From QKMZ01 sp012965515 (GTDB taxonomy: Bacteria; Cyanobacteriota; Vampirovibrionia; Obscuribacterales; Obscuribacteraceae), in contig CALFMP010000010.1 of assembly GCA_937879965.1 (NCBI GenBank), positions 348,379 to 412,378 of the forward strand: 64,000 bases of DNA. The letters are read 5' to 3'. A program made the position numbers and the translations under genes. A model generated the notes under the pieces. It worked only from the letters and a program-made list of their open reading frames with translations. It did no database searches and was not told the DNA's origin. Positions 8,896-18,555 of the stretch are shown here, in pieces (within the stretch, counting starts at the first letter, position 1; every line of letters begins with the position of its first letter).

Positions 8896-11606
8896 TTGCC
8901 ATTGCGCAATTTCAAACCGGCGATAAACGCTGCAAGCAATAGCGTTGTGGTTGCTATTGCGATGCCGATGTAAAAGTTGTAGGGCCTGTAATCGAAGCGG
9001 ATCTGGTGTTGTCCTGATGGCACTTTGATTGCACGAAAACTTACATTGGCTCTGTAAATCGGCACCTCTTTTCCGTCGAGGAAAGCTTGCCAGCCACCGT
9101 AGAAAGTGTCGGTGAAAATCAAAAATCCATCGTGATTGGAATTCGATTTGATTGACACGGATTGTGAGTTCAAGCGCTCGACAGTCGCGGGCACTATGTC
9201 TAGTCCTCTATTTGGCAGTTGCAAAACGCTGGACGGCGCTTCGATTACGGTTTCACTCCGAGCGTCGAATTCTGGTTTGCCCACTTTTTCAATTGCGACA
9301 TCGAGCGAGTCTGCGCCGGTTATGCTGGTCGTCAAATATGCTTGCGGCAATGCGGTTGTGTTTTCGTAAAGCAAAATGTGTTCATTGTCTTCTTTGACGA
9401 AGCGTAAGCGCGCTTGTCTGAGATCGGCTAAGTCTGTTTGTTCGGGCGTGATTTTTAGTAGTTCAACACCATTTGCTCTCATCGGTAAAGTCGTCTTCAA
9501 CGGCAACACGCTCTCCAAAATACCGCTGTACAGGTTGAGAACCAGGTATACAGGACCATGGCGTTTTTTGAAATCAGGTATCAAAATCGATATGCAATGA
9601 TTGGACTTTGTGCCGCCCACTTTGGTCAATTGAGATCTGGAGCCTCGTGCGAGTACTTTTCCATCTTGATCAAGGATGTCTATTTCAGCCGCTAAAGACA
9701 CAGTCTTTTGAGGCTCCAGCTCCCAATCGAATTTGCAGAATATTTCTCCATTTGTAGAAAGACAATATTCCCCTTTCTTTAGAACTGCGCCGTCAATCAG
9801 GTTGTGAGGCGCGCCATCAAGGCAAGCAAACGGTTTGTACCCCAGCGGTTTATCGGCAAGCGAAGCAATAGGCCAGAGAGACATGATGTACTTAACGCTA
9901 GCCGCGTCATAAATAGTAGAGACGTAAAAGCCTTTATTGGCCATCCTCGAGCCTTTCTCGTCGCCGGCTCTTCTCCAGCTCAGCCTATTGATTGCTGCCA
10001 CCCATCGGGGAATCAACGGTCCTTGAACGCGGAAGTCTCGCATTCCGTATGATAACGAAATATTTGGATGGAAGAAGAATTCGCTGTGGGCGGTCATTCG
10101 CTCATCGCTCCTAACTATTTCTTCGATCGCTCCAGTTTTTCTGTAGTTGAACGCAAAGGTCGGAGACAGCGCCACTCGAGACGAGTCGCTCAAACTGAAA
10201 AGGTTTATGACTAGAAGAAAGATCGGCAAAAGCGCTACAGCCGTTTTGGGCAGTTTTAAAAGAAAGGCCGTGACCATAACAACAAATGCAACGGCGATTG
10301 AAATGGCACCCTTAATCGCTTCTGCCTTCAATAATTCCGGTACCGGTAAAGTCCCGTCATAGCCTTTTAGAACAACATGTGAGCTAAGAACGAGGAAAGG
10401 TGTAATCGCAAGAATTATTGAAATAGCCGCCAAGAAAATTAGTGCTTTTCGATCGCGCTTTTGTATGACTTCCGCCAGCAGATCGACTCCGTGTGCGGCT
10501 AGCAAAGCCAAAGACATAAGCAGAGGTGCGTGGAGATATCGAGGCGGGATATATGTGAAAAGCCGGATCTGTTCCAGAGGTTCCGGCAGGCAACACCAGA
10601 TGCCGAGGGCAAATACCAGGCCAGCCAGGGCAAGATTTTTTCCTTTGCCGCAGATGAGCGCAAAGGTCGCCGCCCAAATCGTCAGCACCCCCAGAAAAGC
10701 ACTTCCGCCTTTGTTAATCGGCGAAATGAGCCCAACTACGAGTGTTTGCACAAAGTTTTTTTGAACGAAGAATTCGTGGAATTTATATGAATCAGCGTTT
10801 GAAACAAGTTCGGCGAAAGGCAAGAGCAAGGGAGCGCTCAAGCCGACTCCGATCAATCCGGCAATCAATATGTTTTTCCCGAGGACTGCCGGAGCATCGC
10901 CTGGTGAGAAACGGCGAGCAACGAGCATAACAAGAAGTGAATTCAGTATTGTCAGAAAGAAGAATTCCGGATGCATCGAGGCGAGCGCTATTGCTGTACA
11001 GACTCCCAGAAGTGCAGGTTTGAAGAAGTTTTTGCTGTTGCCCAAATAAATGAATGCTGCTGCTGTAAGAGGGAACATTTGCACTTCATTGGGAAGTTCG
11101 AGTTCGCGCAAAATAAAGGGGCTGAGGCTATATGCGATTGCACCAAAAGCAGAGGCTCCGGTCGAAAAGGCAAAAAGTCGACAGAGTGCGAACATTGAGA
11201 GAGCCGCAATCAGAGCTTTGATCGCGATGCCGAGATTGTAGAGATAAGGATTCGCGGCCTGAAAGATTCCTCTAAATGGAGAAAACGTGCAATATTGAAG
11301 TTCTCCTAGTGTCGGAAATCCGCATCCGAAGCAGGGATTCCATAATGGCAGTCGGAACTTCGACATTTCCTTCTGTGCGTAAAGTTGGAATGGGATGTGA
11401 AATTGGTAAAGCGATGGATCGAAGCGCGGACGATACACGGTGAAGCGCAGAGTATTGTTGAAGAAATAATCTTCAGACGCCAGAATCGGAAGCTTTGATA
11501 TCTCTTTGCCGGTAATGACCGTGCGCCCGAAACAGCCAAAGAGTATGAACGCCGCAATTATGATGATTGCCGCCGTGTCGACGGTCTTCTGGCGTCGGGT
11601 TTCCAA
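8892..11606 (-). CDS. YfhO-family polytopic membrane protein (paralogue 2)
   Basis: A 904-residue protein with the architecture of the 706 gene: an N-terminal helix, a loop with LPLWNPCFGCGFPTLGELQ, about twelve helices to residue about 480, an extracytoplasmic domain with the family ending TDTFYGGWQAFLDGKEVPIYR then FDYRP, and a final helix near 880. The ATG start matches the N-termini of both paralogues. It is followed on the same strand, upstream in sequence, by no close partner. Expected role is a GT-C type transfer step in surface polymer decoration; substrate unknown. Confidence 0.85.
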   Translation of the reverse strand: METRRQKTVDTAAIIIIAAFILFGCFGRTVITGKEISKLPILASEDYFFNNTLRFTVYRPRFDPSLYQFHIPFQLYAQKEMSKFRLPLWNPCFGCGFPTLGELQYCTFSPFRGIFQAANPYLYNLGIAIKALIAALSMFALCRLFAFSTGASAFGAIAYSLSPFILRELELPNEVQMFPLTAAAFIYLGNSKNFFKPALLGVCTAIALASMHPEFFFLTILNSLLVMLVARRFSPGDAPAVLGKNILIAGLIGVGLSAPLLLPFAELVSNADSYKFHEFFVQKNFVQTLVVGLISPINKGGSAFLGVLTIWAATFALICGKGKNLALAGLVFALGIWCCLPEPLEQIRLFTYIPPRYLHAPLLMSLALLAAHGVDLLAEVIQKRDRKALIFLAAISIILAITPFLVLSSHVVLKGYDGTLPVPELLKAEAIKGAISIAVAFVVMVTAFLLKLPKTAVALLPIFLLVINLFSLSDSSRVALSPTFAFNYRKTGAIEEIVRSDERMTAHSEFFFHPNISLSYGMRDFRVQGPLIPRWVAAINRLSWRRAGDEKGSRMANKGFYVSTIYDAASVKYIMSLWPIASLADKPLGYKPFACLDGAPHNLIDGAVLKKGEYCLSTNGEIFCKFDWELEPQKTVSLAAEIDILDQDGKVLARGSRSQLTKVGGTKSNHCISILIPDFKKRHGPVYLVLNLYSGILESVLPLKTTLPMRANGVELLKITPEQTDLADLRQARLRFVKEDNEHILLYENTTALPQAYLTTSITGADSLDVAIEKVGKPEFDARSETVIEAPSSVLQLPNRGLDIVPATVERLNSQSVSIKSNSNHDGFLIFTDTFYGGWQAFLDGKEVPIYRANVSFRAIKVPSGQHQIRFDYRPYNFYIGIAIATTTLLLAAFIAGLKLRNGN

Positions 11607-11855
11607 TTTAGTAACTTAAGCCTTTTGCAGAGATTACAACCGCCGGTTGATTCTACAGTTTGTTACCCCTTTCGGTTCTCTTGGCAAGCCGGGCGTTCCA
11701 TTCAATCCTTGCCTAGGCTGTGATAACCGTATTTGGTGATGTAAGAAGTAAAACTAAATTCAATTACACCTGCCTTCATAAGCGCCGAATCTGGCGCAGT
11801 CGGCAGTATTCATGCGCTAAACTCTAAGTTCTGTGATGAATCAGGAGACATCTAG

Positions 11856-12464
11856 ATGAACTTTTCTAGCATCAAAACAAGCTTTCAGATTATTTGTATC
11901 GCCGCACTGGTTAGTTCCTTGAACGGCTGCGCCACCAAGGATACTGGCATCGTAACAAGTGGATATAAGGGTGTAATCAATCTGGAAGCCATCAAACTTG
12001 GTGTTCCGGAAGAGGCAATCAAGTCTGCGAGTCTGACGTTTGTCGCCGATGCCAATGGCGCCCAAGGTGAAACAACTCAGTACCTCAGCCGCGCGTATGA
12101 CAAAGACAACGGCCAGTACTGCCTTTCGTATTCGAACGGACAACCATGGCAGTTGAGAATCATCTACAACAGTGAGCCGGTTTCGAAAGAGAATGCGCTA
12201 GCTAAGCTGAAATCGATTCTCCCGCCCAGTGCACCTGAAGAAACCAAGGTCGACAATTCAGAAGTTACGGCAGGAAAGAAAGAATCTCCTGTTGAATACC
12301 ACTTCTACGGCGACAATCTGAAAGCAGAGATTATTTACGCAAATAAAGCCGCTACTGCAGTGAAGCTTTTGACTGTCCGCAACATCATGAAAAAGGATGC
12401 TGCTGGCGACAAGACTGCTGCCGCCGGCAAGACTGCTCCTGCTGAAGAAAAGAAAGCAGAGTAA
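11856..12464 (+). CDS. Lipoprotein of unknown function (paralogue of 26731)
   Basis: A 202-residue lipoprotein. A hydrophobic signal peptide ends in the lipobox LNGC (Cys25). AGGAG lies 8 nt before the ATG. The mature part begins YKGVINLEAIKLGVPEEAI, almost identical in layout to the protein at 26731. It continues with QYLSRAYDKDNGQYCL and SEPVSKENALAKLKSILP. The C-terminal 30 residues are low-complexity Ala/Lys/Glu and probably disordered. No known domain is recognised. Its place inside a glycan locus suggests a cell-envelope role, perhaps carrier or inhibitor, but that is guesswork. Confidence 0.82.
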   Translation: MNFSSIKTSFQIICIAALVSSLNGCATKDTGIVTSGYKGVINLEAIKLGVPEEAIKSASLTFVADANGAQGETTQYLSRAYDKDNGQYCLSYSNGQPWQLRIIYNSEPVSKENALAKLKSILPPSAPEETKVDNSEVTAGKKESPVEYHFYGDNLKAEIIYANKAATAVKLLTVRNIMKKDAAGDKTAAAGKTAPAEEKKAE

Positions 12465-12550
12465 ACGTTCTTTCCGCTGCCGCCAAAAACCTGCGTGACT
12501 GGATTGTCCAGCGGGCTTGACATACAGTCGGCATCTTTCGATCCACCTGA

Positions 12551-15460
12551 TTAACCCGGCGTTTCCGCACCTTTGGACTTTCGCTTTTGGCGCGCCACAA
12601 AGTGCGCAAGAGACAAAATCGCAAGCAAAACAAAGACACTGTTTACGCCCAACCAGAAGCTGCGGGGGCGGAATTTGAACTCTATTTGATGATCGCCGGC
12701 AGGTAAGAAAACTCCGCGCATCAAGTAGTTCGTGCAATAGATTGGAGTTTCTTTGCCGTCAATATAGGCATGCCAGCCAGGATAAAACTGATCAGTGAGT
12801 ACGAGAAAGGCGCTCGAACTGGTTTTCGTCTTTACGCTCACTTCGTTTGGCGAAGGACGCAAGACCAGAGGCTCAGGGTCGTTTGCCTGGGTCGGTAAAG
12901 TGTTCGGTCGAAGCAGCTCGGAAAGTATTTTTCGATCTCCTTCGGGCAGCGTTTCCTTCGCCTCGAACCAATGGCAAAAATCTGTGTCTTCCTGTCGGCC
13001 GGTTGCTGGGTCAATTTCTACAATGGCTGATTGGCGGGGAACAAATTCCGGGGCGCGCAGCTTGTCCATTACACTTTGAGCATCTTTTGCTGTTTCGATT
13101 CTAGATACGAAGTAAGCTTGAGGTAAGGCAGTCTTATTCTTGTAAATGCGAACTCGATGCGGACCGCTCTCCTTTTCCAGAGAGAAGCGACCTGAATTTG
13201 TATTTTTCCTTTCGGAGACAACCCAAGAACCAAGATGGTGTGGCGTGTCCAGTTTGTTTGGCGTGTTGCTCAATTGTAAGAATTGAACTTTTTCATTGTC
13301 GAAAACCCGCAGACCGGAAGAGAACTCAGAGCCGGGCTTGAGTTCACAAGGAACGAGTGATTCGAAATTGAATATTGATTTGAGTTTTTTCTTGCCGAGC
13401 GTAGCTACGCATGGAGTCTGAGGACCGAACCATTTAGAATTGCCGCTTTTGTCCGTTATCACTGCCACATAGGAAAAGCGAGCGCGAATCTTTTTTGCAT
13501 CTTCTTCATTTCGTGCCGCTGGCAATTGCCATTCGAGCGATCCCAGCACCTCCTGCTTTTCTTCGCTATATGCAACTTTAGAGCGTTTGAGGATGACGTC
13601 TTCGGCGCCGTTAGTGAATAGCACTTCTTTGGTGTTTTCTACAGTGGTTTCTTCCTGCAGTTTTTCATCCGCGGAGATAGTCGGAGAAACTGACAGGATA
13701 TATGTGAGATTGCATAAGTCCGTCAATTTCGAAACGCTGTACTTGTTCAACATGATGTTGAAGTAATCAGCATGCATTTCGGCTGCTTCCACGAAGGAAA
13801 AGAATCTCTTACCGAATAACGGATTATGAATGGCCATGCTGCGAATGCCATATACAGCGTTGGCATTGGCGACCAGGACGTCGAAGCCGATCGGTGCAAC
13901 TCGTCCTTTTACCTGTTGCAAAAACTTGTGAACTTCGGTTTCTACAAAGTCAAAACTTGGCCGAATCGGCAATGAGCTACTGCTCACTAGCAATTCGCTC
14001 AATAAGCAAAGCATTGCTGCACAAACAGACAGGACTTTCGGTGAGAGAACTTCTGCCAAGTTTTTCCATTGACTGCAAATGGCAAGAATGCAAAACAGAA
14101 GGGCAAGAACGCTGTCTCGTACAAAAACGAGCACTCGAAATTCAGCTTCTCCTAACTGATCGTCGAAAGTCACAGGACTGAGATCCAGTTTGAGAAGCTT
14201 GATGATCAGCGGAACTGCGAGTGTTACAGCAACGCTTGCCAGTACTGCGAATAACGCCTTCTTCTGCCGAAGTGCTCCGGATGCGATCGCATCCACGCCA
14301 TATCCCGCAAGTATGGACAGCAGTAAAAGCGTGACGAAGATATAGTAATGACCGGGCACAAACCTTAGCGGCGTTGCGGTAGCAATAATTGCCATTGGTC
14401 CCAGCGAGCCCATAAGAACATACAGAACAGCAATTGCAGCAAGAATCACGCCATATTTGGTTCGCTCGCTGTCCTGAACGAAATATCCAGCGACAACAAG
14501 CGGCACTGCCAGTACGCCCAGGTAAGGAGACGCCGCGCCGACAGCAGGGTGAAGAAGGAAATAGGGCATCGTCTGCCACGGTAAGACGTCTTGTTCTGTC
14601 GAGAATTTATAGCAAACGCAATTTTGCATAAACTCTGCAAATGGCAGCAGTATCGGTGACGAAAAGACAAAACTGATGAGCGCAATTCCGCTAAGCGTCA
14701 GGAACGCGACTCCGGCGGTTTTCAGACGTTCTGAAGATTGCCCGTAGGCGAAGATACTAAAGCCGAGAAACAAAAAACTTGCGGTAAGGATGCCCCCGAA
14801 AGCAACAAGGGTGTGCCCTGTGAAAATTGTCAGTGCCGTAAGCGCCGCAGCCACTGTCAATCTGATCAATGTTTGTTTTTCAGCAGCTCGGGCAAAAGCG
14901 AATAACAACCACGGAAACAATGTAAACGCCGGTCCGTTCAACAGTTCAAGGAAGCTGAGTTGATGCGGTCCGAGCGCATACAGGACAGATACGAGCAAGG
15001 ATGCGATTACGCCAAGCTTCAGAAAACGCGACAGGAAAAAGCAGCCAATGGCGCAAAAACAAATCTGCAGAATAAGTTGAAAGTTGTAAAACGAAATGGT
15101 CGGGCTGAGGCTGCCCAAGATTCTCCAGGGCGAAAAGATGCAAGATTGAAGATCCCCGACAAGCGGCATTCCTAGCCCTACATAGGGCGTCCACAAGGGA
15201 ATGTTTCCATGCCGCCAGCTTTCCGCAACAGTAAAAAAATTCGGCACCGCTAGCTGGAACAGCGAGGGATCCCATCGTATTCCGTGCTCCAAGTCTCTAA
15301 ACTGGCTAAACAAAAGGTCCCGATTCGCCAGAAGAAAAATTTTGGATATGGGAAGCCCGGTCACTATTGGCTGCGCGAAAAATGCAAAGATGAAGAGCAG
15401 CAAGGCGATAACGGCAGCGAAGTTCACTGCTGCGATGCTTCTGTTGCGAAAAAGAGACAT
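12551..15460 (-). CDS. YfhO-family polytopic membrane protein (paralogue 3)
   Basis: A 969-residue YfhO-family protein. I start it at the ATG at 15460 (MSLFRNRS), because from there the first helix and the motif PISKIFLLANRDLLFSQ line up with the two paralogues. The frame extends to 15658, but the extra 66 residues look unlike a protein terminus. The loop motif is IPLWTPYVGLGMPLVGDLQ. The C-terminal signature is TDQFYPGWHAYIDGKETPIY and FKFRP, then a last helix and a basic tail. It converges with the lipoprotein gene, with an 86-nt spacer lacking an evident terminator. Confidence 0.85.
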   Translation of the reverse strand: MSLFRNRSIAAVNFAAVIALLLFIFAFFAQPIVTGLPISKIFLLANRDLLFSQFRDLEHGIRWDPSLFQLAVPNFFTVAESWRHGNIPLWTPYVGLGMPLVGDLQSCIFSPWRILGSLSPTISFYNFQLILQICFCAIGCFFLSRFLKLGVIASLLVSVLYALGPHQLSFLELLNGPAFTLFPWLLFAFARAAEKQTLIRLTVAAALTALTIFTGHTLVAFGGILTASFLFLGFSIFAYGQSSERLKTAGVAFLTLSGIALISFVFSSPILLPFAEFMQNCVCYKFSTEQDVLPWQTMPYFLLHPAVGAASPYLGVLAVPLVVAGYFVQDSERTKYGVILAAIAVLYVLMGSLGPMAIIATATPLRFVPGHYYIFVTLLLLSILAGYGVDAIASGALRQKKALFAVLASVAVTLAVPLIIKLLKLDLSPVTFDDQLGEAEFRVLVFVRDSVLALLFCILAICSQWKNLAEVLSPKVLSVCAAMLCLLSELLVSSSSLPIRPSFDFVETEVHKFLQQVKGRVAPIGFDVLVANANAVYGIRSMAIHNPLFGKRFFSFVEAAEMHADYFNIMLNKYSVSKLTDLCNLTYILSVSPTISADEKLQEETTVENTKEVLFTNGAEDVILKRSKVAYSEEKQEVLGSLEWQLPAARNEEDAKKIRARFSYVAVITDKSGNSKWFGPQTPCVATLGKKKLKSIFNFESLVPCELKPGSEFSSGLRVFDNEKVQFLQLSNTPNKLDTPHHLGSWVVSERKNTNSGRFSLEKESGPHRVRIYKNKTALPQAYFVSRIETAKDAQSVMDKLRAPEFVPRQSAIVEIDPATGRQEDTDFCHWFEAKETLPEGDRKILSELLRPNTLPTQANDPEPLVLRPSPNEVSVKTKTSSSAFLVLTDQFYPGWHAYIDGKETPIYCTNYLMRGVFLPAGDHQIEFKFRPRSFWLGVNSVFVLLAILSLAHFVARQKRKSKGAETPG

Positions 15461-15697
15461 CCAAACGCTGTTCAGCGCAGTAACCGCCTGTAACCGTATA
15501 ACTAAGGTTCGCCAAGAATAGCATTCGATGTTAACGATGAATCTAAATTTGCGGTCTGTAACGGATCTCCGATGTATATGCGAACCGTTCCAGGAACCTG
15601 TCGCAAGTATTTTATGTGCCGGGAGAAAAATTTGTTTGAGAACGATCGCTTGCACCAACCGCGGTAATTCTTTGCCGCTTTAGGAGCATTCAAATCC

Positions 15698-15725
15698 GAA
15701 ACGAATGCTCGCCGGCATTCGTTTC
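15698..15725. repeat. 11-bp perfect inverted repeat upstream of cysD
   Basis: GAAACGAATGC and GCATTCGTTTC are separated by TCGCCG. The dyad lies 25 nt upstream of the candidate cysD -35 box and in a divergent spacer, so an operator is as likely as a hairpin. No T-run follows. The core GCATTC also occurs at 15686 and 15734. Confidence 0.7.
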
Positions 15726-15750
15726 CTAAGCATTCCTGAAATCGTTCTAC

Positions 15751-15778
15751 TTTACTACGGGCTCAGTCCTGTTATGCT
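15751..15778 (+). promoter_or_regulatory. Promoter candidate for the cysD operon
   Basis: TTTACT, a 16-nt spacer and TATGCT preceded by TGT (extended -10) lie about 57 nt before the cysD ATG. Confidence 0.4.
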
Positions 15779-15834
15779 CAGCGCGGACGAGATTTATCAC
15801 CCGATTATTGGCGCCCAGCAAAGACTAATCAACA

Positions 15835-16641
15835 ATGACTGATTACCTGACACGCCTCGAGCATGAAAGCGTATTCACAATACGCGAGGCTTATAAAAAA
15901 GTAAGGAACCTGGCTCTTCTCTGGTCGATGGGAAAAGATTCGACCGTGCTTTTGCACCTGGTGCGAAAGGCCTTCCTGGGGCATGTTCCTATTCCTCTGG
16001 TACACATAGACACCAGCTACAAGATTCCCGAGATGATTACCTGGCGTGACCAGTACGTCAAAGATCATGGTCTGCGCCTCATTGTCGGACAGAACAAGGC
16101 TGCTCTGGCTGACGGTATGGGGCCGGATAAGGGGCGGCTTGTTTGCTGCGGAGCTTTGAAAACCCAAGCGCTTCTCGACACGATTAAAGAGAACAATATA
16201 GGCGGTCTTTTGCTCGGCATCAGACGCGATGAAGAGGGTTCGCGAGCCAAGGAGCGCGTTGTCTCTCCCAGACCTGAAGACGGAACCTGGACTTATAAAG
16301 ATCAAGTGGCAGAAATTTGGAATCACTACAATCTGCACTTGCCGGAAAATGTTCATATGCGCGTCCACCCGCTTTTGAGCTGGACTGAGCTAGATGTCTG
16401 GGAATATATCGAGAGAGAAAAACTGGACATCATGCCGCTCTACTTCAGCAATGCCGACGGACAGCGCTACAGGAGCTTGGGCTGCTGGCCTTGCACTGGA
16501 ACTATCGATTCGTGCGCCTCGACGCTCGAAGCTATCGTAGACGAGATTCGTACAACAAAGACTTCAGAGCGCGCTGGTCGTGCTCAAGACAACGCTGACA
16601 CCTATGCAATGCAGAAATTGCGCAGCCAGGGATACATGTAA
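15835..16641 (+). CDS. cysD: Sulfate adenylyltransferase subunit 2
   Basis: A 268-residue ATP sulfurylase catalytic subunit that makes adenosine 5'-phosphosulfate (APS) from sulfate and ATP, coupled to GTP hydrolysis by CysN. The PP-loop SMGKDST is at residues 31-37, followed by the CysD-specific LLHLVRKAF, then VHIDTSYKIPEMITWRD. Further on come LLGIRRDEEGSRAKERV, WTELDVWEYI, and the C-terminal SLGCWPCTG. It is about 30 residues shorter than the usual 300. cysNC begins 3 nt after the stop. The position among glycosyltransferases, as with NodP/NodQ, suggests supply of active sulfate for glycan sulfation, not cysteine synthesis. Confidence 0.93.
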   Translation: MTDYLTRLEHESVFTIREAYKKVRNLALLWSMGKDSTVLLHLVRKAFLGHVPIPLVHIDTSYKIPEMITWRDQYVKDHGLRLIVGQNKAALADGMGPDKGRLVCCGALKTQALLDTIKENNIGGLLLGIRRDEEGSRAKERVVSPRPEDGTWTYKDQVAEIWNHYNLHLPENVHMRVHPLLSWTELDVWEYIEREKLDIMPLYFSNADGQRYRSLGCWPCTGTIDSCASTLEAIVDEIRTTKTSERAGRAQDNADTYAMQKLRSQGYM

Positions 16642-16644
16642 CAG

Positions 16645-18534
16645 ATGACACAGCACGAACAACGAAAAATAGTTATCGTCGGCCATGTTGATCACGGCAA
16701 ATCGACTCTATTAGGTCGTTTGCTCATGGATTTCGGCAAAGTGCCTCAGCAGACCATCGAGAAAGTAAGAAAGGTCTGCGAATCGCGTGGCGTTCAGTTG
16801 GAGCCGGCATTCTTTCTTGATGCGTTTCAAGAAGAACAAGAGCAAGGCATCAGCATCGATACCACGCGTGTCAATTTTGAATTCGAAGGGCACCGCTTCC
16901 TCTTAATCGATGCACCCGGGCATCTCGAGTTTCTCAAAAACATGACCTCAGGCGCTTCCGGCGCCGAGACCGGTATTCTGGTCATCGATGGTCACGAAGG
17001 AATTGGTTCGCAAACTCTGCGACACTTGAAGATTTTGGGCATTCTTGGTGTCGGCAAAGTTGTCGTCGTCGTCAACAAGATGGACAAGAGCGGATACAAA
17101 CAAGCTCGCTTCGAAGAAGTAGCTTCTGAGATCCGCGCCCACGTCGAACGTGAAGGACAAACATGTCTGGCCGTTGTGCCTATCTCGGCCCTGAAAGGTG
17201 AAAATCTCACTGCTTCTTGCGACGGACTCTCGTGGTACGCCGGTTTGCCGTTGCTACCGCAATTGGTGGCAAGTACGACTGCAGTCTCTGTTGATGCAGT
17301 GGAAGAAGCGAATGCCGAACCGCTTAGAATGGTCCTGCAAGACATCTATCGCTTTACTGATGAACGCTTTTATGCCGGTCGCATTATTTCCGGTTCAATC
17401 GCACCAGGCGCGCGTGTCTTCTTCTCCCCCTCCGGAAAAGTCTCCACTGTTGAAGCTATAGAAACTTTCCCGCCTCGCGATTTGCAATTGGCTGTTAAGG
17501 GTGATTCTGTTGCACTTCGTCTCAAAGACCAGATCTTTGTCGAGCGCGGTGAAATTATTTCCTTCCCCGAGCAAACGCCTGAAGTAAACAATGAACTGCA
17601 AGCAAAATTGATCTGGTTGAACTCCGAGCCTCTCGATTGGGCAAACGATTACTTGCTCAAGGTGGGCACTCAAGAAGTCTCATGCCGGCTGGAGCCAAGC
17701 AATATGGTCTTCCAGCAAATCGGCAACGGCGATTTCGTCGATGTTGTCATCAAGGCTCAAAAACCAATTAGTTTTGATCGTGCCAGTTCGAAAGCAACGG
17801 GCGTCGACAAATTTGTAATCTGCACCACTTATGAAACTGTGGCCTGCGGTTCTATTATGGCGGTGACCACGGAGACCTCTCAAAGCGCACAAAAGAGCAA
17901 AAATATCGTTGTCGAGTCCGGTTTTGTAAAACGAGAAGAGCACGAGATTAGGCACGGACATAAGGGCACAGTTCTCTGGATGACCGGTTTGTCCGGCGCC
18001 GGTAAGAGCACCCTGGCGAAGGCTTTAGAAAGACGCTTATTTGCTGCCGGCTTCCGCGTTCAAGTTTTGGACGGCGATAATTTGAGAAGTGGCATTTGTG
18101 CTGACCTTGGTTTTGAACCGGAAGATCGCGCCGAGAATATTCGTCGTGTGGCGCATCTTTCGAAATTGCTGTTGAACACCGGCACCATCGTTATCTCCGC
18201 TTGTATTTCACCGTACGAGAAAGATCGCCGCATCGCCAAGGAAATCATTGGCGCTGAGGACTTCCACGAGTTGTTCATCTTCTGCCCTATTGAAGTTTGC
18301 CAGAGCCGCGATCCCAAAGGCTTGTACAAGAAAGCAACGGTCGGTCAAATCAGCGATTTCTCCGGTTTGAACGCACCCTACCAGCCGCCGGCAAATCCGA
18401 AGCTGCGGCTTGATTCGAGCACGATGAGTATCGAAGCTGAAGTTGATTCGATCATTGCGATGCTTGTGTCTGAAGGTATCAAACCGCCCGTGACGGCAGT
18501 TGGCGCCCGCGGTGAACTGGCCTGGAAGCCATGA
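16645..18534 (+). CDS. cysNC: Bifunctional sulfate adenylyltransferase GTPase subunit / APS kinase
   Basis: A 629-residue CysN-CysC fusion that completes PAPS synthesis. The GTPase domain has G1 GHVDHGKST (residues 13-21), G3 DAPGH (about 89-93) and G4 NKMD (about 143-146). EF-Tu-like beta-barrel domains follow to about residue 425. The APS kinase domain has its P-loop GLSGAGKST near 448-456 and the substrate segment DGDNLRSGICADLGF. The G1 loop VDHGKST differs from the VDDGKST common in proteobacterial CysN, so this belongs to a different branch. A likely acceptor enzyme is the sulfotransferase at 39535. The next gene starts 21 nt downstream. Confidence 0.94.
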   Translation: MTQHEQRKIVIVGHVDHGKSTLLGRLLMDFGKVPQQTIEKVRKVCESRGVQLEPAFFLDAFQEEQEQGISIDTTRVNFEFEGHRFLLIDAPGHLEFLKNMTSGASGAETGILVIDGHEGIGSQTLRHLKILGILGVGKVVVVVNKMDKSGYKQARFEEVASEIRAHVEREGQTCLAVVPISALKGENLTASCDGLSWYAGLPLLPQLVASTTAVSVDAVEEANAEPLRMVLQDIYRFTDERFYAGRIISGSIAPGARVFFSPSGKVSTVEAIETFPPRDLQLAVKGDSVALRLKDQIFVERGEIISFPEQTPEVNNELQAKLIWLNSEPLDWANDYLLKVGTQEVSCRLEPSNMVFQQIGNGDFVDVVIKAQKPISFDRASSKATGVDKFVICTTYETVACGSIMAVTTETSQSAQKSKNIVVESGFVKREEHEIRHGHKGTVLWMTGLSGAGKSTLAKALERRLFAAGFRVQVLDGDNLRSGICADLGFEPEDRAENIRRVAHLSKLLLNTGTIVISACISPYEKDRRIAKEIIGAEDFHELFIFCPIEVCQSRDPKGLYKKATVGQISDFSGLNAPYQPPANPKLRLDSSTMSIEAEVDSIIAMLVSEGIKPPVTAVGARGELAWKP

Positions 18535-18555
18535 AAATGAGCGGGGTAGCGGGGA

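Larger units (their letters stand above)
15461..15834. other. Divergent intergenic region between the YfhO gene and cysD
   Basis: This 374-nt spacer holds an 11-bp inverted repeat (15698-15725) and a promoter candidate for cysD (15751-15778). I see no supported gene. The 66-codon upstream extension of the YfhO frame overlaps its left part. Confidence 0.6.
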
